Part shown: positions 35,922 through 47,110 of the stretch, piece by piece
Layout: every line of letters begins with the position of its first letter
How positions within the stretch are numbered: position 1 is the first letter of the stretch
NCBI GenBank assembly: GCA_022829145.1
Contig: CM040764.1
Span: forward strand, 10,746,049 to 10,810,048
Direction: 5' to 3'
Origin: Albula goreensis
Taxonomy: Eukaryota; Chordata; Actinopteri; Albuliformes; Albulidae
Length of the DNA stretch: 64,000 nucleotides
Translations under genes and position numbers: made by a program
Notes under the pieces: generated by a model
The model's database searches: none
What the model was told of the DNA's origin: nothing
Seen by the model: only the letters and a program-made list of their open reading frames with translations

Positions 35922-38900
35922 TTATGAAAGTATGTGTTGGATATTTTATCTGTGAAGATGCTCGCAATTAGAACAATTTGCCTTGCTGTGTTAAACTGAA
36001 GAATGACATTAGGAATGTTTCAGTAAAAATGAGATTTTAATAAGATTCCAAATTCCCCTTATATGTAATAAATTAAGGTGATTTTTGTGAGCTGCTTCAT
36101 TGTTGAGGTACTTAGCAATGTTGCTGCAACCTTTTTATCTTTTAAATAGCTTTTTTTCAACTTTCAAAGAGCAAGGTATATGATACAAAGTATTTCAGTT
36201 TTCAGGAGACAAAATGTCAGTCAGTCTTTCCCCGTTGTTACCCCACTATTAAAATCCCTCAACATTTTGATTCTTTGAGGGCAATGGAATCATGACAATT
36301 TAAACATTTCAATATTTTTGGGTTCAAGGTCACAGCAATACAGCACGGCAATCGTCTCCGCCATTAGCTCTCCTCTGGAAACGCCATCACAATATGCAGA
36401 TTTCAACACTGTGCCCTTCAGGCATAGGACACCTTCCTACATCAAGCATTCAGGCGATTGAAACAGTCTCATGGACCACAGACTGGGGGAGGTGGTTATT
36501 TATAGAAATGTGCAGTAACAATCAAAACTCTCCCTCCGAAAGTAGGTGGCAAGAACCGAACCACTACGCCCAAATTAGTTTCTTAGAATAACATGTCACA
36601 AATTTTTTGATAACACGTCAAGTTCGTTCTTGATTGAAAAGGTCCGGCCAATGAACTAGCAGAACAGCTAATATTAGCCCGCATGGATGTTATAATAATA
36701 ACATGATGAATGGCCTATTTATGATGTGCGCAAATGGCACTGCAAGAACTGAGGCAAGAACTAGCATGTCCGCTAGCCAGCAGAGTAGCTACCACAAGGA
36801 CTTTGTGCTTTGCATTCCACGTGCATTATTGTACATGTTAAGCCATTGGTTGCCATTGCCAACTGACCATAATGCACTGCAAAGTACCAAAACGATAATT
36901 TGATCTTAATGTTGACTGGTGTCCATCTTGAACCGATGCCCTGCTCCATGTTCAACCTTGGCCTGCCCAGCGCAGTTTCCTGTGGTCACCTGATGTTTTA
37001 TTTAGACATTATAAAAACATTGTCAGACATTATGTATTCATTTCTAAATGCAGAACTATTGTGGTCTCTGTGAAGGTAGTGTAGAAGTTCTGTGCACAGA
37101 CATTCCCCAGGAGGTATCTATCAAAGTCACTGCAAAAGTTCTATGCGACAGAGTCCAAACCACAGAGTGCTTTACACATAGCTTTTATAAGATGCTTTTG
37201 AGTAACGGCTTTTTCATGTTTGGAAATGATTACTTCCTACAAATCTGTCTTTAATCCCTGTGTCAATGTCTTTCTTCCCTATTTCAAGTACTGTTTTCAT
37301 TTCATTTTTCCTCCCCCTTTTGTGGAAAGGGAATGAAAAAACACTTTTTGCAAAACGAGTCTGTTTTCTTTGAATATTAAAAAAATGTAATTAACTCCAG
37401 GAATCAAAATTGTACATTTGACATGAAAAGCATGCAATTTATTTTCGAACGCAGAAATGGGGCCACGTGTGGTCTCGCTTCTGTCTCTCGAAAAGAGGCT
37501 CATCATGACCCAGTGCTAGTTATTTGGGAGTACATTCGCTCTACCCAACACGCATTGTCAAAAGTGCTGACAAAAGGCTAACATCTCCAATGGGTCTGCT
37601 CTTATAACCCAGCACTGAGAAAAAATGATTGGTTATCTTGGGCCATCCAATTCCTGCCCCTACCAACAAAGAACATCCTTTGGTACTGCCTATGAAATAT
37701 ATGAGGGCTTCCAGGTGAAACCCTGGCCTGTGCCACAGGGAAGTTGGGATGATCGCCATATCATTAACTTTTTGGACAGACGATCAGAATTCCCTCTGGC
37801 AAAAAAACTAAGAAATGTTGTGCAGTCTGCTGTACACCTAGAAACACAGAAGTAAAAACATATAGAAACACTTTCTTTGAACAGGAATTACAAAAAAATG
37901 AAAGGAAAATCTGCGAGAAAGTCAATACCTACCACTAACTCAACACGGCCAGTTGTGACCCCTTGGGTCACTGAACTGAAATTCTCGACTCCGTGTCCTT
38001 CCCTGGTGGTGTGGGAATGGTTTGGCCTTCCCATGAGCTTATCAGTACATAGTGTACATTTTAAACCTAGCATTGCAATGGGCAAAAGTTCAACAAACCT
38101 TCACCACTTCCTTCCCTCAAAGTTATTGCATCGGGGTTAGGGTTAGGATTTGGCAAATGTTTTTGGCAAATTAATTCCAAGACGGTGCAAATCATGCATA
38201 TACATATCAGGGTTACATGTCTTCATGTTTCACACAGCAGCGAACAACAAAAAAGACACAGGAAAAGACATAGCAAAGTCTAGAATTCCTGTAAAAGGTA
38301 TACAGTAATTCATGGGTATGTAGTGTAGATTTAATTTTAGTCACACATTACTAATTACATCCTGTATATGGCAGGTCTTTATAGAATGTGGTATGATGAA
38401 TTGAATTTTAACTCTTCTCCATGCAGATTTACTTGTGTTGTGGATCCCACGTTTTAACATCGAACGGTTCCTGGTGTCACTGGAGTCTGAACTGTTAATC
38501 ATACCGCGTACCCCATAATGCTCAACTCTGCCCCGGCAGGGGGTGCCCCAGTTCACATGTCAAAGGTCAAGAGTCATACTACTGCGAGAACTGCATATGT
38601 GAAGACTGAAGCTGCACATCACTCTGATAAATCACGGCAAACTGTACGACACACCTTGAAAATGAATGGATGAAAGATGTGTGGATCAGTTACAATTAAG
38701 CAATTATGAAAACGATTCCACATCTTACATTTATCCATAACTGTTGGGAATTCATAAATGTTTCCGAAACGATTACACATCTGTGAAAGCTGCATGAAGA
38801 CGAGTGAAATAATTTGTGAATTGTATTACCATGCACACATACGTGACAAGAGTCCATATACTGATTTCAGCTGGGACTCTCATTTTGTGTGAGCAGATTG

Positions 38901-38989
38901 TTTCACCAGCTTTTTACCAAGAGGAGACGATGACGGAGAAAAAACAAGACACCATTGATTATTGTTCTTGAATCCAGGGGGGTGTGGAT
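35922..38989. other. Non-coding region with a short telomere-like motif
   Basis: GGGTTAGGGTTAGG at 38134-38147 is just over two TTAGGG units. It is too short to call an interstitial telomere. Otherwise there are only short chance frames. CGTAGTGGTTCGG (minus strand, near 36555-36570) recalls a tRNA A box but has no B box behind it. Confidence 0.5.
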
Positions 38990-39150
38990 AGAATAGACTG
39001 GTGAAATTGGCAATAATGCAACTTCTGCATTTCAAAAAACCCATTGTGGCACTTTTATTCCAGCCATTGAATAAATCATTGATTTTGTTTCTCAGACATC
39101 AATGAGCCATTTAATGCAAAGCTTAACGCTAGAGACACTGTCCCATTCTT
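38990..39150. promoter_or_regulatory. Candidate conserved non-coding element (unverified)
   Basis: A unique stretch with ATCATTGAT (39075-39083) and its near-inverse CATCAATGA (about 39097-39105), plus TTTAATGCAAAGC. ATTGAT/ATCAAT pairs resemble CUT/HNF6- or PBX-type sites. There is no transposon signature. Composition-based only. Confidence 0.15.
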
Positions 39151-41929
39151 TCAGTCTCTCAGACTGTTGGAGTGGAATGCAGTCTTGACAGCAGACAGTA
39201 ACTGACTCTGCCATTATTATCACTGGAAATGTGCTTCATGGAGCAAAAATATTATTAATCATGAACAATGCCCCGCAGCAAACTATGATAATACTTACAT
39301 AATAAGTTAAGGAATATGCAACCTTGAGTATACACCCATTTCAGAACTGTGAGCCCATGAATTTCAAGAATTCTGTACTGCCAGTTTAAAGGTAAGGCTA
39401 TTTATCCATAATGCAAAGAAATGACATAGCTGTTGTGAAAAAATGGCATGCTATATTTCTACATAATGATAAAAATGTCTCAATGACAGCAGCACGTTTT
39501 ATTTAACAAACTCTTCATGAATATACTAAACAAACGCCTACTTTCAAAATGTTTGAAGATTCAGATCTGCCTGGCTCTTATGGGAAATAAAAAAAAGAGC
39601 CAGGATATAATCTACAATTACTCAACTAAATATCAAAATATTGTAGGGACATAATATCTATGTATAATAACTACATTTTTCACTGTTAATAGCACATTGT
39701 TGTAAGAATCATTAAGTGTTTCCCGTTTGTTTTTTAAAACCAGTAGTAGCATGCCAGTTGTAATGTTAAAGATGGGTGAAAAATTGTCAGCTCAACACCA
39801 TATCATCTCCCAGGAGCATGACTGTTCAAATACTGTTTTCCAACATATCCACCCCAAGACTTCAATATATCATTTATAACTGCACTGTGCCAGCTTTGAT
39901 ATAAGTTTATAGCAGCTTTGATACCCTGACAAGACTAATGTATTAGAAATCACTCCTATTAACAGTGTATCAACATAGCAGAATACTTTACATAACAATG
40001 ATGTGAGAAGTTTATTACTGCTTTGAGAAACCTTGTGGTGTATAGAAGTTAATCTTCCAGGTCGTGAATAATATTGGATATACTCATACTCCATTTAGAA
40101 GATTATTTTAGGAACACTGTACTCTCCCATGCTTAGAATCAGAGCAGGAGGACTTTTTATTATTCACTGGTCAATTAGCAGAAATGCCAGGTAAACTTCA
40201 TTCCCTTCAGCTCCACAATTGCTCGTTCTCTTGGTGAAGACGCAGCAATGGTCAGTCTTTTGTTCGCAAGTTAATTGGCTTGCCATTGTTGCGTTTTCTC
40301 ATTTCTTAGCCTCAGAGACCACAAAGGCAGAAAATGTGACTTTAAACAAATCAGTTACTTTAATGAGGCAGACCAGGTGTTTGCATGTAATATTCAAAAC
40401 CTATGGTTTGCAATGTGAGTCTGTAAACTGTCAGAGGTGCTATATTGACATTAACATTTTCTGGGACACAGCATTTTCATCTCAAAATTATAACTTGCTT
40501 TGGCCATTAAAGTATTTGAATGAAAACATTTTTCATCTTGCAATTAAGTGACAACAAAAGAATGTTAGTTTGGACAGATGTTTCCTTCTGAAATATCAAT
40601 TATGTGTCACATGTATGAATCACAATCCTCGTTGAAAGATGAGTCTCAGATTGCTCCTGCAACCTGTGCTTGGTCTCCAAAACTGTCTTAGGGTAGAAGC
40701 TGGATCTTTCATTGCACATTATTGATGAGCCTTCTCTAAGTCATTGTAAAACATGGATCACTGACTTTTTCACTGCAAAACTCTGAAATGAGCAGAAAGT
40801 GGGAAAAGACCCTTGTTTTCTACAAGCTCATCAACTTTCAACACCTTTCAGAGTTAAAGACTAAATGTGCAAAAGGGAATGTTTAACGCAGGTCTTGTAG
40901 CCATTTTGTAAAGCACAAGTAAGATATCATGATAATGATCACATTATTGCCAGGGATGTGTAAATGAGTTCTTTTATTTTATCTTTCATCTTGTCTCTGA
41001 AAGTCTAAAATGTGCAGCGTGTTAAATATGGAAATAGAAAAGCAGACAGCTTTAAAGAGTATTTTCCCCTTTTTCTGAGGACCCCTGAGGCCATGCACCC
41101 ATGTTTGCTAACCCTTTGTATTATGCCCCTTGCGTCATCTCCACCAAAATTTCCGGTTCCAATTTGTGTAATGAGCTTTTTTGAAAGCAATAAAGAGTGT
41201 TTTAAATTATGTGCACATTCATGTTCACTTTAACATGTAACCCTCATGAATTATGAATGACTGCAATAACTTGAGGAAGGATCTCTTTGTTAGTTTAATA
41301 GCTTTGGCTGGATATTTAATGATTTGCATTTGATTAACTGAGCTTGCGTTCTGCTGCTCTTCATGTAAACATTAGTAAACAGTAATAATGAACCAATAAA
41401 CAGAGCATTCACTCAAAATATTCACTGAAATGCAATGAAAAGGATAGCTCTGTGTCCTTAATTTTATATCTCCCAGGTGAAACTACCCTTTAAGAATAAA
41501 GTTTTCACTCATAATATACCTTGACAAATCATGAAAATCATTGTGAATCTATTTTGAGGTGCAGCTTCACGAGATTAACTTGTTTCAATTACAGAATGAA
41601 CATAGTCTCTTTTGTTCATACATTTGCCTTTCTTCTGCTGCTCAGAAGGCACAAAGGCAGACAAATAGGCCACGCTTTTCATTCTGCATTGTCAGGAATC
41701 TCTCTGACTCCACAGCTTACAGAGGACATGTCGAAATCCGTGCCCTGCGCTCTCCATTGAGTACGCTGCATGGAAGGTTTGTGTTGTCTGAGCCGCATTT
41801 GAATATCAAGCAAAGGAATCCCCAAGCAGTTCTTTTGTAAGTGGAGTAGCAACATGGATTTACTCTCTTTGGCCCTCGACCAGTTGTGTCAAGTCTTTTT
41901 GGGTTTGGTCATGAATTACTCTCTCAAGT

Positions 41930-41930
<1 letters not shown>
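39151..41930. other. AT-rich non-coding region
   Basis: A 110-codon plus-strand frame (40219-40551) has no recognisable motifs and is likely chance. Nothing else recognised. Confidence 0.45.

Positions 41931-42003
<73 letters not shown>
41931..42003 (+). repeat. (CA)n microsatellite, ~36 units
   Basis: An uninterrupted CA dinucleotide array of 73 bp. Purity suggests it is young and length-variable. Confidence 0.98.
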
Positions 42004-42006
<3 letters not shown>

Positions 42007-43290
42007 TGGCAAACTCACAGGTAGAAGTCAATTCCCTCTTTGAAGACCACAGCTGAAAAAAGAACTGCAGTATTTTCCCTGGACAGGCGACTGAGCCTTT
42101 TCCAACGACCACTTGGTTACATAAACAGTCTTCATTTGAAAATGAAAGGCAGTGTCCTGGCAAAAACAAACATCAGTGTCTATTACATACCATGTATGGC
42201 AATCTGTTTTTCCTCTTGGACTGGATCAAACACACATGTAAACGACAGTGCCACCTGCAAACCACAGTGCCGCAGGCTGACCAATGAGAAAGCCGAACCC
42301 TGATGCGTTTAGTCCCACCATAAACAAAGTCCTTCATTCAGCTGCCATTAACCATTCTGGGCTTCTATATTTCTTTACCTTCACACAACCTCACAAATCT
42401 GCTCCACTCCGCCTGCCTTTTAATGACCAGATAAAAGGATTGAAACTGGAAGAGAGCTCTTGGACATGTCATCTCTTGATCTTTGTGGCATTGTAAGATA
42501 TTAGATTTTTAGAAGCTGGTTTTATTGAGGTAAAAGACAGGAGGATTTTCCACCCTCATTCTTCTCGTTTAAATTAAGAGCAAGAGAAAACTTGACTTAA
42601 AAGAGATGACCACTAAAACACATCTGGACTGTAGGACTTTGTTGCATGGTGGAATCTAAGGAAAGTTAAATGCTCGTGTAAAAATAGTTTGAATATATAT
42701 TATTTTTTCTCTCAACTGTGACTCTTAGACATGTCAGGATGTTGTTCATCAGAACTAATTGTTCCCTGTCTAGATTATGTATCAAAGAAAACTGGCATGG
42801 AGGAGAAGGAAATCTATTTACAGCCATATAGAAATGAATCACCAGTGTCTGGAGGATATTTTTCAGAGCTGAATTTCATCAGAGCAGAATATGAAGCTTG
42901 TCAAACAATAATTGTAGGCCTTTACCCAGTTTTAATGTGTCTGAGGTGAAAGGGCAGTTATTTTGGGGCTCATTTTAATGAATAAAATGATTCCTCTGAA
43001 GTGAGTTCAAGAAATTTCAGAAGTTAGATCTGCGTTGCTTAAGTTCTTAAAATCAGGGTGATGGGATCGAGAGAGCAATTCAGGACTGAGAAACCGTCCG
43101 ATGATTACACATTAATTATGCTATTAAAGGGCAGTGACTTTATTCTCATAATTTACATGCTTCAAAACCAAATGAGGTCATCTTAGGCATCATTTCCTGA
43201 ACAAACAGAAAAAGAACCAAAGAAAAAAGCATCTGCTGTAAAGTCTGTGTGAAGTACCCTTGGGTAGCTGTAATGGGAGTGCTAAACTTT
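42004..43290. other. Non-coding DNA, nothing recognised
   Basis: Mixed composition with short frames only. Confidence 0.45.
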
Positions 43291-43320
43291 ACCACCTCCA
43301 CCTCCACCCACCTCCACCAG
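43291..43320 (+). repeat. Short CCACCT tandem
   Basis: About five imperfect units of CCACCT/CCTCCA at the left edge of a GC-richer block that contains the possible LINE fragment. Confidence 0.7.
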
Positions 43321-43447
43321 CAGCACCTCTGGCTTAACTGCACACATTTCCGCACCAGCTGCCCTGCTCCTATGCACCAGGCCATAGGAGGATTCTGCCT
43401 TTTTAAGGGGCAGCACTAGCCTGGACCCCGCTGCGCTGCTGCCCAGG

Positions 43448-43555
43448 TTCAGTGTGGGCCTCCTGAGTGCTCAAAGCGTTGGGGCATGCCACCATCATCA
43501 GGTCATTCAGCAGGGAGGAGTCACGAGGGCTGGACAGGCCCGTCTTCGGCCAGTG
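43448..43555 (+). mobile_element. Possible LINE endonuclease-domain fragment
   Basis: One frame reads FSVGLLSAQSVG and, after a one-base shift, the next reads ATIIRSFSR ... GLDRP. CR1/L2-group LINE endonucleases begin in this way, with a 'GLLN-QSL/V-NK' strand, a helix, and then 'LD-L--TETW'. The terminal TETW-type block that would confirm it is not recognisable. It has the same strand as the L2 relic 2.7 kb downstream, which could be part of the same or another insertion. Confidence 0.3.
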
Positions 43556-43907
43556 CTGCTTACTGCTGCGGGCAGACATTTTCATCATCATACACGTAGC
43601 TTCCAGAGAGAGTCAAGAGTAGCTCTTCTGCTGGAGCAGCAGAATGGTGTAAATCAGTGCAATCTATGAGACTGGAAGAGGTCCAATTCCCTTATGCAGC
43701 TTTAAGCACAGCTAATAAAAAAATACTGCTCACTGTACTGAGAAAGTATTAAATATTGCACAACCTGGACATCATTAGCCAACCAGTGTTTGTGAGCCAT
43801 TTATGGTACATGCTGATGAAGGGGATCCTCACATGGTTTGATCTCAAGACTTCCCAAAATGATTAGCATGTGACCGGACCCCACCTTGAATGTCAGCACA
43901 TTTACCC

Positions 43908-43908
<1 letters not shown>

Positions 43909-43981
<73 letters not shown>

Positions 43982-43982
43982 A
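43909..43982 (+). repeat. (CA)n microsatellite, ~36 units
   Basis: An essentially pure CA array of about 73 bp, 1.9 kb from another of nearly equal length (41931-42003). Confidence 0.98.
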
Positions 43983-46204
43983 TGCTGCAGTTGCTATTTA
44001 ACACCACATTTTCCGGCCAGGTAATAGATGTCATGTCATGAATCATGTAGTTTTTTAAAACAATGTTTAATGATGACTTCAGTATTACCAAGGAAACCAG
44101 TGGAGGAGGTTGAAGAAGAGTGAGGGAGACTGCAGTGAAGGAGGAAGAAGGATATAGGGAGGGTTTTTATTCAGGTGGTCCCTATGACAGCTGCTGCATC
44201 CTGATGTCACAATCACGGCATTATCCTGACAGGCGGGGCTCCAGAACTGATGAGCTTTCCGCACAGCCCCACACAGCCCCACAAGCAGCAGCCTATAAGG
44301 CCACAGACAAAAAGGAACAAAAAACAAAGATAATGTAGGTGATGTTCAACTTTAATGAGCATGAACTAAATGACTATTACATCAAAACGTCAGCTAGGAT
44401 TCAATCAACATTTGTGAAATTGAAGTAAATGGTAGTGATTGAGGTTTTTCCCCTTTTGGTGAAACAAGATTAAGTAATTAAGAAACAAGCAAAATATTTT
44501 ATAGAGGTCATTTCAGATTTAATTAAAAGTTATTTATTGCTTATAATAAAAATAAATGCTAAAAGCTCACAGGTTAATACAGGCCTGAACAATTGAAACA
44601 TAAAAAAAGATTAATTTCACTCAAACTTGAAGGCTGTCAGAATTGTGATCCTGAACAAGTATGCATTCTTAAAGAAAACCTAAAATTTTATTCAAAATTC
44701 TGGCTTTGATGAGGATTGCCCATCAGAACTTTGAAATAAATTTCAGGCAGTATTTTATGGAAAATGTCTGTCTTTGGTTCAATTCTGAGATGCAGCTGAC
44801 AAATTATTCCAGTTTAAAATGGCAAGCCAAAGTACTTCTATATCTGAATTCAGTTTATATTGACCAAAGATGGCCACCTTGTTTTTCTTCATTCAAGCAT
44901 TGCTGCAATTCATTGAATAATTGTATGAAGTCCTACTGTGTGAAACCAAGGCTCCACTGATCTCGGCAGAAGAGGACTGAAGTACTGTACATGAGCTATG
45001 ACCTGATATTTTCTTCAGGCCAAAATTGACACCTGATTGTGATGTAGTTCAGTTCCAAATATTTGTACATCAGTGTTGATGCTATTTTCACTCTTAGTAT
45101 GTACTTATCTTAATTACATCTGCTTTCTTTATACACGGCCATATTAATACCTGCATTCCATTTGCATTTAACTCTCCTCAGCTCTAAACCCGCCAAATAT
45201 GGTGAATTCATTTCCTGTTTAACATAGGTAAAACATTGTGAATATATCTTCATTTTGCTTAGAGTCTTGAAGAACACAAACTCATGGAAGTGTGAAATCT
45301 GAACACAATAGTTAAATGGCTTTGGCTGATTTTTCTGTCAAAGCAAACATTTTAATTGTGAGGAAGGAATGGGAGTCTCTTTTTTTAACTCAAACTAGCG
45401 AGGAACTACAAATTATTGACTTGCTTCTGTGGCCTTTTATATACAATCCTTTCTGCAATTCTGCCTACTCATTGTTAGCTTTGCCTGGTTTATGTAAGTT
45501 AGAGGATTATTGGTTTGCAATTTTAACTGGGACTGGTTGACATCTGCACCCTCAGACAAACATGTTCAGATATTTCAGGATAGAGGGGAAAGACAACCCA
45601 TAATTTTCTGAAGTTATCAAAGCAAATTCCCCTACATCAGAGTAACTTCACCATCAGTTTTCAGAAGTTGGAAGTCACAATTTTGCTGAAAGTACATCCT
45701 AAACACCCCAGACAATTTTGGAAGGTTATGTCGGACAATAAAAAACCCTCAAAATCTTATCAGATCTCTACATATGGTAAATGTGCACTTGATAAAACTG
45801 ACATGTTCATCATTTTCGTGCTCTTTTTTGCAGCACAAATCAAATTCCCATAGTCACCCACTGTCCATTTGTCACATCTGCTCTCAATGGAAAAGAAGTG
45901 AAACCACATTTGACTTTGACCCCATCGCTGAGGAGCATGTACCCAAAGACATTAAATATAATGATTGCTGAAAACTTTCAGGTGCCGATCTTTTATCACC
46001 TCATTTAAACACAATTTTGGTGATGAGGAAATATATCAAGACTCGTCACATTAGTAGAGTGAAAAGCATCCAAAAACATACAAGGGCAACTTTTTACAGG
46101 AAAGGAATGCTAGTTCTTATCCATTTACATGTAAATGCACCATGGTTTTGCAAAAATATTGTTAAATGAGACTCCATGAGTGGATATCATTAAATGATCC
46201 TCAG
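43983..46204. other. AT-rich non-coding region
   Basis: Short frames only. The part just before 46205 may be further decayed LINE sequence that cannot be recognised with confidence. Confidence 0.45.
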
Positions 46205-46780
46205 TGGATAGATGGTGTATCAAAATTTAAACCCTCATCATTCTCTCTAGACCCTGTTCCCACAAAACTCTGAATGTTTGTCAGGTGAAGTACTACCCAT
46301 TGCACATTGCTGTTTATTTACTGGTGATTTCCTAACTGCATTAAACACTGCCAATAGAGTAACCCAGATTCCTCAGTCATTAGCAATTTCAGAACTATAT
46401 AGCCTCACTTTCCAAAGCAAAGTTATAGAAAAAGTGGTTTTCTCACAAATGCCTTGAGTTGCATGAGCTGCATTTTTTAAAACCGTTCAGTCAGGGTTCA
46501 GTGCAAACGACAGCATAGTGACAGCTTTAAGGTGCTGAATGACCTGAGCCACAGACCATGGTTCTGTCCTACTTTTATTAGATCTGAGTGCAGTGTTTGA
46601 TACTGTGGATCACAAAACTCTTTTACGCCACATTGAAAACTGGATTGGCCTTTCTGGTGGTGTGCTAAAATGGTTTCCGACTTAGACGGCTTTCCATTGC
46701 CCTTTAGTCTCTGTTTATGTGGACTTTAGCAGAGCTATCTGAAAGCAGGTGACTAGTACAATCATTTTCTAGGGCCAGTG
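46205..46780 (+). mobile_element. L2-clade LINE reverse-transcriptase relic
   Basis: Conserved blocks of the L2/CR1-group ORF2 reverse transcriptase appear in the right order and strand. They are SLDPVPTKL (46242-46268), GDFLTALNTA (about 46323-46352), QSKVIEKVVFSQ (about 46416-46450), QSGFSANDSIVTALR (about 46490-46530), and LDLSAVFDTVDHKTLL (46578-46625) running into GLSGGVLKWF (ending about 46676). The FDTVDH block holds the first catalytic Asp of the reverse transcriptase. Frames shift at least three times and stops interrupt, and the later YADD-type block is not present. It is an old truncated copy. Confidence 0.85.
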
Positions 46781-46852
46781 TCACCACTGTCCAATCTTCA
46801 AAATAGTTTTATTTACTTCAGGCAGCAATATCTAATTTTGCACCCCAGTCTT

Positions 46853-47110
46853 GGGCCTCATCGTAATTGCGGTTTGCAAGCGTGAGATACTGAAGTTAGT
46901 TTGCTTTTTATAGGCGTGTTGTGGCATTCACTTTGGCTAATTGAGATGAACAGGCACGCACATCAAATTTAAGAACGATTTGCATTCATCATTAGATGCA
47001 CATGGGTGAGCACAGAATGGGGTCCTCGCATATTTCATGAATCCTTCATCGTTTCTCATAAGCACTTTCCTCAAAAAGAAATTTGAGAATTATTAGTGCA
47101 TGAGGTCCCC
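46853..47110. mobile_element. Possible small Harbinger-type MITE
   Basis: GGGCCTCAT at the left and ATGAGGTCCC at the right (reverse complement GGGACCTCAT) are imperfect inverted ends about 258 bp apart. The interior has CACGCACATC and ATGCACATGG, reminiscent of Harbinger subterminal sequence. GGGCCTCAT is a frequent Harbinger terminus in fish. Target-site duplications are not clear. Confidence 0.3.

Noticed and set aside
36541-36575. tRNA-SINE A-box-like CGTAGTGGTTCGG on the minus strand
   Set aside because: No B box at the expected distance and no SINE body.
38134-38147. TTAGGG-like units (telomere motif)
   Set aside because: Just over two units is too short for an interstitial telomeric repeat.
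40219-40551. 110-codon plus-strand frame
   Set aside because: No motif, AT-driven composition and no splice context.
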